Shown: positions 1-6,100 of the stretch, in pieces
Numbering within the stretch: the stretch's first letter is position 1
Layout: each line of letters starts with the position of its first letter
Origin: Methanobacteriota archaeon
GTDB taxonomy: Archaea > Halobacteriota > Methanosarcinia > Methanosarcinales > Methanoperedenaceae
Direction of reading: 5' to 3'
Length of the DNA: 9,874 bases
NCBI GenBank assembly: GCA_018899795.1
Contig: JAHIHJ010000190.1
Coordinates: 1-9,874 of the forward strand
The notes under the pieces: model-generated
What the model was told of the DNA's origin: nothing
Databases searched by the model: none
What the model saw: only the letters and a program-made list of their open reading frames with translations
Program-made: the position numbers and the translations under genes

Positions 1-2
1 AA

Positions 3-626
3 GAAGAGATCATATTCCCCCCATACGATGCCAACCAGCTCAGGGACATACTGCAGGAAAGAGCCAAGACGGCTTTCAAGCCCAACGTCCTGGAGGAAAC
101 AGTGATCCCGCTCTGCGCAGCATACGCGGCACAGGAACATGGAGATGCCAGGAGAGCGCTGGATCTCCTGCGTGTTTCAGGTGAGCTGTCCGAGCGCTCA
201 AAATCCGCAAAAGTGCTTGAAATGCACGTAAGGCAGGCGCAGGATAAAATAGAGACAGACAGGATAGTCGAGGTAGTTAAGACCCTGCCCACGCAGTCGA
301 AGCTCGTTCTCCTGAGCGCAGTGATGCTGAATAACATCGGTGACAGCAACATTACGACAGGCGAGGCATATAATATCTATAAGCAGATGTGCAGGATCAT
401 AGGGATTGATATCCTAACGCAGCGGCGTGTTACCGACCTGATTTCAGAACTTGACATGCTTGGCATTCTCAATGCCACCGTGGTAAGCAAGGGCAGGTAT
501 GGCAGGACAAAAGAAATAGCATTGAGCGTCCCGACCGAAAGCACCAGTAGAGTGCTTTTTGAGGATTACAGGTTAAAACAGCTCGAGGGGTTCAGACCTC
601 CAAGCCAGACAAAACTGTATGCCTAA
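3..626 (+). CDS. cdc6: Orc1/Cdc6 replication initiator, C-terminal half (partial, 5' end outside window)
   Basis: The frame is open from the left edge to TAA at 624-626 and gives 207 residues, about half of the roughly 400 usual for archaeal Orc1/Cdc6. The visible part starts in the AAA+ module (EEIIFPPYDANQLRDIL, then PLCAAYAAQEHGDARRALDLLR). GDARRALDLL is the sensor-2 helix with its nucleotide-sensing arginine. The last ~100 residues form the winged-helix domain; TGEAYNIYKQMCRIIGID is the characteristic helix and SKGRYGRTKEI the wing that touches origin DNA. The family binds origin recognition boxes and loads the MCM helicase. The GTG at 102 lies inside the conserved region and is not the start. 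The stop codon overlaps that of the converging signal peptidase gene. Such genes often sit beside an origin, but the likely origin side (upstream of the gene) is outside the window. Family assignment is firm; which Orc1/Cdc6 paralogue it is cannot be told. Confidence 0.96.
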   Translation, partial: EEIIFPPYDANQLRDILQERAKTAFKPNVLEETVIPLCAAYAAQEHGDARRALDLLRVSGELSERSKSAKVLEMHVRQAQDKIETDRIVEVVKTLPTQSKLVLLSAVMLNNIGDSNITTGEAYNIYKQMCRIIGIDILTQRRVTDLISELDMLGILNATVVSKGRYGRTKEIALSVPTESTSRVLFEDYRLKQLEGFRPPSQTKLYA

Positions 627-1207
627 CCTTTAAGGCATGCAAGATTGCCCCTGGGTATCAGGGACACACAGCCCAATAGCGGCACGCGAACGAATCGTGC
701 CGCCCCAATGATCCACTCCTTTTTGACAGGCTGCATGTAACTGATGCTTCCCTGCTGGTCGTATGATGGATTGGTTTTTGAATTATCCCCCCTGGTGATA
801 TAACCTGCATGCGGCGCCGCAGGCCCTCCAATCCACATGGCTTCTCCCTTTTCAACGTAATACATTGCCCTGTGTATTATCGGAGTAACGCCCTCATGTC
901 CTTTGGGTCTGTACAGTATCACATCGCCGTAATCATCAAATGAGGTATAGTTGTTCTGTTTTCCGTCCATATAAGTCACGACATCAATTCGATCAATGCT
1001 CTCCACAAGTATGATATCCCCTATCTGTATATGTGGTATCATGCTTCCGCTTTCCACTGCTACCATAGGTGTCCAGAGCCCCAGCGCAATTTGGGAACCC
1101 GAGGAAAAAACAACCACGACCGCGATCACAAATAGGGCATCCCGTAAGAGACCCACCCAGAAACTGTCGCCGCTGTAGAATCGTTTTATTTTTTCAAGCA
1201 ATGGCAT
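623..1207 (-). CDS. Type I signal peptidase, ER/archaeal type (copy 1)
   Basis: A 194-residue membrane-anchored serine protease that would remove signal peptides from secreted proteins on the outer face of the membrane. One hydrophobic segment (about residues 20-42) precedes the catalytic domain. The nucleophile box is VESGSMIPHI with Ser55. The general base sits in TPIIHRAMYY at His112, where bacterial LepB has lysine, so this is the Sec11/archaeal class. The GDN box is at residues 140-142, followed by a second candidate acidic residue, Asp150, in NPSYDQQG. There is no strong C-terminal membrane segment. The ATG at 1207 has no Shine-Dalgarno sequence but lies 28-31 nt from a TATA box, which fits a leaderless transcript. 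TAG at 623-625 overlaps the orc1/cdc6 stop on the other strand. It is about 88 percent identical in protein to copy 2 just upstream. Separate substrates for the two copies are possible but not shown. Confidence 0.95.
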   Translation of the reverse strand: MPLLEKIKRFYSGDSFWVGLLRDALFVIAVVVVFSSGSQIALGLWTPMVAVESGSMIPHIQIGDIILVESIDRIDVVTYMDGKQNNYTSFDDYGDVILYRPKGHEGVTPIIHRAMYYVEKGEAMWIGGPAAPHAGYITRGDNSKTNPSYDQQGSISYMQPVKKEWIIGAARFVRVPLLGCVSLIPRGNLACLKG

Positions 1208-1230
1208 TATGAGATTCTAATTAGTGATGG

Positions 1231-1247
1231 GTATATAAAGGCTTTTG
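1231..1247 (-). promoter_or_regulatory. TATA box and A-rich BRE for signal peptidase copy 1
   Basis: On the minus strand the sequence reads CAAAAGC followed by CTTTATATAC. The TTAT core lies 31 to 28 nt before the A of the ATG at 1207. This is standard archaeal TATA placement for transcription starting at or within a few bases of the start codon. No Shine-Dalgarno sequence lies between, so a leaderless mRNA is expected. It also shows that copy 1 can be expressed independently of copy 2. Confidence 0.7.
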
Positions 1248-1257
1248 CAGAAAAATA

Positions 1258-1839
1258 TCATTTAAAGCATGCAAAATTGCCTCTTATGGTTATCGAAACA
1301 CAACCCAGGAAAGGCACGCGGACAAATCGCGCCGCCCCTATGACCCATTCCTTTTTGACAGGCTGCATGTAACTGATGCTTCCCTGCTGGTCATATGATG
1401 GATTGGTTTTTGAGTTATCCCCCTTTGTTATATAACCTGCATGCGGCGCCGGAGGACCCCCATGCCACATTTCGTCTCCCTTTTCAACGTAATACATTGC
1501 CCTGTGTATTATCGGAGTAACGCCCTCCCGTCCGTAGGGCATGTACAGTATCACGTCGCCGTAATCATCAAATGAGGTATAGTTGTTCTGTTTTCCATCC
1601 ATATACGTCACGACATCAATTCGATCTACACTCTCCACAAGTATGATATCCCCTATCTGTATATGTGGTATCATGCTGCCGCTTTCCACTGCTACCATAG
1701 GCGTCCAGAGCCCCAGCGCAATTTGGGAAACCGAGGAAAAAACAACCACGATCGCGATCACAAACAGGGCATCCCGTAAGAGTCCTGCCCAGAAGCTGTC
1801 GCTGCGGTAGAATTTTTTCAGTTTTTCAAGCAGAGGCAT
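1258..1839 (-). CDS. Type I signal peptidase, ER/archaeal type (copy 2)
   Basis: Tandem paralogue of the downstream signal peptidase, 193 residues from the ATG at 1839. It has the same architecture: N-terminal membrane segment, VESGSMIPHI nucleophile box (Ser55), PIIHRAMYY with His112, and GDN at 140-142. The frame stays open 22 codons further, to a TTG at 1905. I chose 1839 because alignment with copy 1 begins exactly at MPLLEK, it is an ATG, and a TATA box lies at the same distance as in copy 1. Differences from copy 1 cluster near the N-terminus, around YMPYGREG and EMWHGGPPAPH, and at the C-terminus; the core around both catalytic residues is unchanged. It is transcribed divergently from polB with about 80 bp between starts. 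Both copies appear catalytically intact. Confidence 0.94.
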   Translation of the reverse strand: MPLLEKLKKFYRSDSFWAGLLRDALFVIAIVVVFSSVSQIALGLWTPMVAVESGSMIPHIQIGDIILVESVDRIDVVTYMDGKQNNYTSFDDYGDVILYMPYGREGVTPIIHRAMYYVEKGDEMWHGGPPAPHAGYITKGDNSKTNPSYDQQGSISYMQPVKKEWVIGAARFVRVPFLGCVSITIRGNFACFK

Positions 1840-1864
1840 CAGGGGATTTATATCGGTCAGGAAT

Positions 1865-1880
1865 GCATAAAGTTTTCCGA
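1865..1880 (-). promoter_or_regulatory. TATA box for signal peptidase copy 2
   Basis: The minus strand reads TCGGAAAA then CTTTATGC. The C of CTTTAT is 33 nt before the ATG at 1839, exactly the distance seen for copy 1 (1240 to 1207), although the DNA between is otherwise different. This equal spacing supports ATG 1839 over the TTG at 1905 and a leaderless transcript. Confidence 0.6.
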
Positions 1881-1881
1881 T

Positions 1882-1893
1882 GAAAAATCTTAT
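1882..1893 (+). promoter_or_regulatory. Candidate TATA box for polB
   Basis: GAAAAATCTTAT carries an A-rich BRE-like stretch and a TTAT core 31 to 28 nt before the ATG at 1921. It is a weaker match than the signal peptidase boxes, but the spacing is the same and no Shine-Dalgarno sequence precedes the ATG. It lies between the divergent starts at 1839 and 1921. Confidence 0.45.
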
Positions 1894-1920
1894 CCCTTTT
1901 AACAAATATATGTTCCTGAC

Positions 1921-3390
1921 ATGGAGACCGGCGAGATAATACAGATTTTTGCAGAATCCGGGTTCATGGTTGACCCGGCTGCGCTGGATATGCTAAAGAC
2001 CAGCGGCTCGCCAGAACTGATAAAGAAGTTACTTTGCTCCATCGACAGTTCTGTGATGGTGGTCGGGGCAGACCATATAAGGGGCGCGCCAGCAATCGTA
2101 CCCGGGAAGAACGGGAAAGGGATCACGATGACCGTGCCAAAGATCATGGCGCCGCCGATATCCTCTAAGGGGAAAAACCCAATAGTTCCACCCCAGGTCA
2201 CAGTCCTCAAGGACATTTCGAACCAGTCCACCTGCATTGGGGAATATACTGATTTCGTGGGTTATTTCAAGGACCGCTACACGCTGCTGGGTGAAATCCT
2301 GCGCAAAAGAATAAGCGCAAGACCGATAGAGAGCCTCAGGAAAAGGAACATGGATACAAGGGAGCCCCTTTCCGTAATAGGTATGGTACTGGACATCAGG
2401 ACTACGACCAACGGACATAAACTCATTGAGGTAGAAGACAGCACCGGCACTATTCCTGTCCTTGTCCATAAGGAAAAAGACAGGGAATTGTTCGAACTGG
2501 CAGGAAGCCTCCTGATGGATGAAGTAATAGGAGTGACAGGCACGATTTCAGGCGATAGCTCTCTAATGTTCGCGAATAGTATTATCCGTCCTGATATCCC
2601 CAACACCCAGAAAGTCCCGCTCGCAGGGGAGAAAGCCAGAGGAAAAGCAGTATTTATTTCTGATATCCATGTTGGAAGCAAGACCTTCCTTGAGGATGCA
2701 TGGCTCAGGTTCGTGGACTGGCTCGGGGATGACATCGATTATCTCATCGTTGCAGGCGATGTGGTCGACGGCATAGGGATATTCCCAGGGCAGGACAGGG
2801 AGCTTGCGATACCGGATATTTATGATCAGTATGCAAAGGCAGCCGAATACCTGAATGCTGTTCCCGAACACATCAAAATTATAATCTCACCAGGGAACCA
2901 TGACGCGGTCAGGCAGGCTGAGCCGCAGCCGCGGTTCCCTGAGAGAATAACCCGTCTTTTCAGGAGCGATATAACGTTCGTGGGAAACCCTGCAATGGTT
3001 GACATAGGTGGCGTAAAGGTACTTATTTACCACGGCAGGTCTATGGACGATATAATTGCAGGTACGCACGGTTTTTCCTACGGCGATCCGGCAAAACCCA
3101 TGGCTTCGATGCTCAGGTTCAGGCACCTCTCACCCATATACGGCGGCAGGGTCTCTATAGCGCCAGAGAAAAAAGACCATTTCGTGATAGACCCCGTACC
3201 CGACATACTCCACTGCGGTCATGTCCACACAGTGGGCGTTTCCAGGTACAAGGGCGTGCTCACGATAAACAGCGGCACATGGCAGAGCCAGACCGAGTTC
3301 CAGAAAAGGATGAACCTCCAGCCAATGCCCGCAAAAGCCACTGTAGTCGACCTTGCAAGTATGGAATACAGGATCAATTCCTTTGATTGA
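1921..3390 (+). CDS. polB: DNA polymerase D small subunit DP1 (3'-5' exonuclease)
   Basis: A 489-residue small subunit of the archaeal D-family replicative polymerase; it supplies proofreading and partners the large subunit DP2, which is not in the window. Residues 1-45 form a helical N-terminal domain and residues ~46-110 a Pro/Gly-rich linker. An OB fold spans ~145-225 (PLSVIGMVLDIR, then VEDSTGTIPVLV). The calcineurin-type phosphoesterase domain runs from ~240 to the end. Its metal and catalytic motifs are all present: SDIHVGS (Asp248, His250), GDVVDG (280-284), SPGNHD (Asn326, His327), HGRSMDD (His371) and HCGHVHT (His434, His436). The ending NSGTWQSQTEFQKRMNLQPMP is typical of DP1. Length is usual for the family. 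The ATG at 1921 gives a complete N-terminal domain. The following gene starts one base after the stop, so the two are probably cotranscribed. Confidence 0.96.
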   Translation: METGEIIQIFAESGFMVDPAALDMLKTSGSPELIKKLLCSIDSSVMVVGADHIRGAPAIVPGKNGKGITMTVPKIMAPPISSKGKNPIVPPQVTVLKDISNQSTCIGEYTDFVGYFKDRYTLLGEILRKRISARPIESLRKRNMDTREPLSVIGMVLDIRTTTNGHKLIEVEDSTGTIPVLVHKEKDRELFELAGSLLMDEVIGVTGTISGDSSLMFANSIIRPDIPNTQKVPLAGEKARGKAVFISDIHVGSKTFLEDAWLRFVDWLGDDIDYLIVAGDVVDGIGIFPGQDRELAIPDIYDQYAKAAEYLNAVPEHIKIIISPGNHDAVRQAEPQPRFPERITRLFRSDITFVGNPAMVDIGGVKVLIYHGRSMDDIIAGTHGFSYGDPAKPMASMLRFRHLSPIYGGRVSIAPEKKDHFVIDPVPDILHCGHVHTVGVSRYKGVLTINSGTWQSQTEFQKRMNLQPMPAKATVVDLASMEYRINSFD

Positions 3391-3391
3391 T

Positions 3392-4144
3392 ATGCTCAAT
3401 AACACATATATCCACATTCCGAATATTGGCTCCACTACCGAGTTCAGGATATGGGATTGCGGCATCAGGAACTGGGAAGATTTCCTGAAAAACCATAACA
3501 TGTTAAAGCTCCCCAGAGTTAAAAGAAGGCGTTTGCTTTCAGGAGTTGAGGAATCCATAGAGCAGCTATCTTCAGGCAACCATGTTTATTTCGCAAAGAG
3601 ACTTCCAACCAGCCTCCAGTGGAGAGCATACAGGCATTTTAAGGAAAAAACAGCGTATGTAGATATCGAGACAACAGGGTTATCCCCTCAAAACAACAGG
3701 ATAACCATGATAGGCATTTACAATGGTACAGAAACAAAAACCTATATCCGGGGTATAAATCTTGAGGAGGCGCTATTTGAGCTTGGAAAATATAAACAGT
3801 TGATCACCTTCAACGGGGCGCGTTTTGATCTTCCTTTTATTGAGCATGAGTTCTCTGTAACATTTAACCATATTCACATTGACCTGATGTATCCCCTGAA
3901 AAAGATAGGATACAGCGGGGGTCTTAAGAAAATTGAAGTGTCGCTCGGTATGATAAGAAGCGATGAAACTGCAGGGATAACAGGACTGGATGCAGTAAGG
4001 TTATGGAACAAGTATGAACGCGGGAACAGTGAGGCGCTTGAGACGCTTATTAAGTATAATACTGAAGATGTGGTGAATCTCGAGAAAATAATCCAGATGA
4101 CGCATCCCAGGATGATCGAACAGGAATTGAAGGATTGCAAGTAA
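3392..4144 (+). CDS. RNase H-like DEDDy exonuclease-domain protein (YprB-like)
   Basis: A 250-residue protein with an RNase H-fold exonuclease domain (Pfam RNase_H_2 type). The motifs are YVDIETTGL (Asp91, Glu93; ExoI), TFNGARFDLPFIE (Asn141, Asp146; ExoII) and KYNTEDVVNLEKI (Tyr222, Asp226; ExoIII, with the Y-x3-D spacing of the DEDDy subclass). Thus all metal-binding acidic residues for 3'-5' nuclease activity are present. The N-terminal ~40 residues (IPNIGSTTEFRIWDCGIRNWEDFL) look like a helix-hairpin-helix-type DNA-binding segment, common in archaeal members. The frame runs 39 bases further upstream inside polB, but the ATG at 3392, one base after the polB stop, is the natural start and suggests translational coupling. 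A repair or replication role beside DP1 is an inference; the substrate is unknown. Confidence 0.85.
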   Translation: MLNNTYIHIPNIGSTTEFRIWDCGIRNWEDFLKNHNMLKLPRVKRRRLLSGVEESIEQLSSGNHVYFAKRLPTSLQWRAYRHFKEKTAYVDIETTGLSPQNNRITMIGIYNGTETKTYIRGINLEEALFELGKYKQLITFNGARFDLPFIEHEFSVTFNHIHIDLMYPLKKIGYSGGLKKIEVSLGMIRSDETAGITGLDAVRLWNKYERGNSEALETLIKYNTEDVVNLEKIIQMTHPRMIEQELKDCK

Positions 4145-4190
4145 ATCAAAATCAGCGTATTGAAAATAACTGGATTATGGGATGGCGCTA

Positions 4191-4219
4191 GAATTATATT
4201 ATGCTGAATAATATTATGC
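4191..4219 (+). repeat. 15-nt tandem repeat upstream of the folate operon promoter
   Basis: GAATTATATTATGC at 4191-4204 is followed by GAATAATATTATGC at 4206-4219, matching at 13 of 14 positions with a period of 15. The pair ends about 13 nt before the TATA core at 4234-4237. Two direct sites just upstream of a promoter resemble an operator or activator site. The rest of the 121-bp intergenic region (4145-4265) shows no gene and no clear terminator. Confidence 0.55.
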
Positions 4220-4225
4220 CAGATA

Positions 4226-4240
4226 CACAAACCTTATGAG
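4226..4240 (+). promoter_or_regulatory. Candidate TATA box for the DHPS-metV-metF-thiC operon
   Basis: ACACAAACCTTATGAG carries a BRE-like ACAAAC and a TTAT core 32 to 29 nt before the GTG at 4266. The spacing is within one base of that at the other three promoters here. No Shine-Dalgarno sequence precedes the GTG, so a leaderless operon mRNA is likely. The A+T-rich stretch at 4244-4260 is too close to the start codon to act as TATA for that transcript. Confidence 0.5.
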
Positions 4241-4265
4241 CACTTAAAAAGTATTATACTAAAAC

Positions 4266-5483
4266 GTGATAGAAAAAACCATAGCAGGATTGAAAGTGGG
4301 AGACAATCAACCTGTGCGAATAATGGGAGTTATAAACCTTAGCAGGGAATCGTTTTATTCGGGTTCTGTGGTTAAGGAAGATTCTGTTCTTGATGTGGCA
4401 ATGAAAATGATAGGTGAAGGCGCAGACCTCATCGATGTTGGGGCGCGCTCCACATGGCCTCTGGCTCAGAAGATCTCTAAAGAAGAGGAACGTGCGCGTC
4501 TCATCCCCGCGATAAGACAGCTCCAGGATATCTCCGTGCCTGTTTCGATCGATACTATGTTCTCTGATATTGCAGATGAGGCGCTGGATGAAGGGGCGGA
4601 TATTATCAATGACGTTAGTGGATTCACGGCAGATGCAGGGATGGCTGATACTGCAAAAGAACACAGCTGCCCTGTTATCCTGATGGCAAGCGATAAAGTT
4701 CCTGGCGATCCTGTTGGCATGGAAGCTGTGATATCATCGCTGGGAAGAATAATATCCAGGGCAGAGGAAAGTGGAATAGACCCAGACAATATTATCATAG
4801 ACCCAGCCATAGGTAAATGGACGCCGCAGAAGTTTCCCATTTACGATTATGAGACGATCGACGATCTCGGAAGACTTCGGATTTTTGGCAAACCAATTCT
4901 GGCTGCGATATCAAGGAAATCTTTCATCGGTGAAACGCTCGGGAAGCCAGCGGCGGAGAGGCTTTACGGGAGCCTTGCAGCCACGGCGATAGCAGTGCGC
5001 AACGGCGCGCATATTATACGCACTCATGATGTGGCGCCCACGGTGGATGCAGTAAGGGTGGCGCAGCGCGCAAGGGCGAGGACTCCGGCAGCAAGCTCAG
5101 GCGATGTTGAAGCTGAACTGCTTGACATTCGAGTCCAGGAAGATAGCGTAAAAGCGATGACCTCCATTGGTGTGACCCCAGAAGGAAGCCAGGTCATGAA
5201 AAAAAAGACGGTAATTTACAACATCCTACTGAAGAACGTAACCACGACAGAAGCGCTGATAATAAAACAGGAGATGCTGGCGCGGGGCGGGGATGCTGCG
5301 CTGCCGCGAGATGCTGTATCCCATGAAGCGGAAAAAGTAGACCTTATGATAATTGGGACAGGCCTCCAGGTCGAGCGGTTGACCAAAAAAATAAAGTATC
5401 AGGTGAGGGGGCTGCCCCGTATCGCCTCCTTACTTGACGAATTGATGGAAAAGAACAATGATGCTTTTTTCAGGTACTCATGA
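4266..5483 (+). CDS. folP: Dihydropteroate synthase with C-terminal extension domain
   Basis: The family condenses a hydroxymethyl-dihydropterin pyrophosphate with p-aminobenzoate (folate) or its ribosylated phosphate derivative (methanopterin). The TIM-barrel motifs run in order over residues ~18-270: GVINLSRESFYSGS (21-34), DVGARSTWP (57-65), SIDT (94-97), INDVSG (114-119), IIIDPAIGKWT (176-186), SRKSFIG (216-222) and IRTHDV (251-256). Loop 2 reads STWP where bacterial enzymes have STRP. Residues ~280-400 form a second domain (LIIKQEMLARGGDAALPR, then VDLMIIGTGLQVERLTKKI). From memory, a similar domain sits N-terminal to the barrel in several clostridial and campylobacterial DHPS, so the order appears swapped here. 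The start is GTG at 4266 with no good ATG alternative upstream. ATGA at 5480-5483 couples it to metV. Fold and class are secure; folate versus methanopterin substrate is open, though the metV-metF neighbours favour a tetrahydrofolate pathway. Confidence 0.88.
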   Translation: MIEKTIAGLKVGDNQPVRIMGVINLSRESFYSGSVVKEDSVLDVAMKMIGEGADLIDVGARSTWPLAQKISKEEERARLIPAIRQLQDISVPVSIDTMFSDIADEALDEGADIINDVSGFTADAGMADTAKEHSCPVILMASDKVPGDPVGMEAVISSLGRIISRAEESGIDPDNIIIDPAIGKWTPQKFPIYDYETIDDLGRLRIFGKPILAAISRKSFIGETLGKPAAERLYGSLAATAIAVRNGAHIIRTHDVAPTVDAVRVAQRARARTPAASSGDVEAELLDIRVQEDSVKAMTSIGVTPEGSQVMKKKTVIYNILLKNVTTTEALIIKQEMLARGGDAALPRDAVSHEAEKVDLMIIGTGLQVERLTKKIKYQVRGLPRIASLLDELMEKNNDAFFRYS

Positions 5484-6100
5484 TAATCTCAAGACAGAAA
5501 GAATTTAAGGATCTCCTGAAATCGATCAAAGAGCAGGATATTTTCATTATCGGCTGCGGAAAATGCGCCACAAAGCAGCGCATGGGCGGGGAGCCTGAGG
5601 TGCTGGAGATGAAAAAGAAGCTTGGCAGATCCGGGAAAAATGTCGTTGGATGGACAGTCCTGAGTTCAGCGTGCAATTTAAGCTCATGGGATGAAGTGCT
5701 CTCCCAGAACCCTGGCATCGCAAAGGCAGAGGCTCTGCTTGTTATGTCCTGCGGGGGAGGTGTATCCATAATCTCATCAGTTGCGCAACGGGCTGTATAT
5801 CCTGCTCTGGATACTGAATCACTTGGAGGCGTCTGCAGGGACGCGGTCGTGATGGAGCAGTGCGGCATGTGCGGGGAATGCGACATACAGGTTTTCGGAG
5901 GTATTTGCCCCCTGGGACAGTGCCCCAAAAGCATGCTCAACGGTCCATGCGGCGGCGCAGTGGAAGGAAAATGCGAGGTGGATGAGCGAAAATGCGTCTG
6001 GGATGAAATATATGAACGGCAAAAGTCGCTCGGAAGACTCGAAGAAATCAAGCATATACACGGACCGAAAGACCATTCAAAAAGGAGGCGCAGGGTTTGA
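5480..6100 (+). CDS. metV: MetV, cysteine-rich methylenetetrahydrofolate reductase C-terminal family protein
   Basis: A 206-residue protein of the MTHFR C-terminal family (MetV), the partner subunit of MetF in acetogens and some archaea. It carries 13 cysteines. The early GCGKCATK (Cys26, Cys29) and SCGGG (Cys91) precede the hallmark cluster CGMCGECDIQVFGGICPLGQ (128-147), then CPKSMLNGPCGG (148-159) and two further cysteines at 165 and 172. In acetogen MetVF complexes this subunit binds zinc or iron-sulfur and is needed for methylene-to-methyl reduction of the C1 carrier. No NADH module (RnfC2) or heterodisulfide reductase genes accompany it here, so the electron donor is unknown. The start ATG overlaps the DHPS stop by 4 nt and the stop overlaps the metF start by 4 nt. 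The C-terminus is strongly basic (KRRRRV), coinciding with the purine-rich metF ribosome-binding site. Confidence 0.88.
   Translation: MIISRQKEFKDLLKSIKEQDIFIIGCGKCATKQRMGGEPEVLEMKKKLGRSGKNVVGWTVLSSACNLSSWDEVLSQNPGIAKAEALLVMSCGGGVSIISSVAQRAVYPALDTESLGGVCRDAVVMEQCGMCGECDIQVFGGICPLGQCPKSMLNGPCGGAVEGKCEVDERKCVWDEIYERQKSLGRLEEIKHIHGPKDHSKRRRRV
6081..6088 (+). promoter_or_regulatory. Strong Shine-Dalgarno that fixes the TTG start of metF
   Basis: AAAGGAGG lies inside the metV 3' end with 8 nt between it and the TTG at 6097. It is the best ribosome-binding site in the window and is the reason for accepting a TTG start here. Confidence 0.8.

Larger units (their letters stand above)
623..1839 (-). 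repeat. Tandem gene duplication (signal peptidase copies 1 and 2)
   Basis: Positions 623-1207 and 1258-1839 are direct repeats about 632-635 bp apart. Long stretches match at nearly every base including synonymous sites, for example 717-759 against about 1350-1392 and 998-1046 against about 1630-1678. The first ~60 coding bases, the last ~60 and the promoters have diverged. The pattern suggests a duplication homogenised in its core by gene conversion. Confidence 0.8.

Noticed and set aside
1208..1257. Replication origin near orc1/cdc6
   Set aside because: No repeated origin-box-like elements were seen in the short intergenic regions; the likely origin side of the initiator gene is outside the window.
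1840..1905. Longer N-terminus for signal peptidase copy 2 from TTG at 1905
   Set aside because: The extra 22 residues have no counterpart in copy 1, the start is TTG without a Shine-Dalgarno sequence, and a TATA box fits the ATG at 1839.
2029..2469. Minus-strand frames across polB, and similar ones across folP, metF and thiC
   Set aside because: They are antisense shadows of strongly conserved genes and show no family motifs of their own.
3353..3391. Upstream ATG for the exonuclease gene inside polB
   Set aside because: The 13 added residues lie within the DP1 coding end and precede the recognisable N-terminus; the ATG one base after the stop is the better start.
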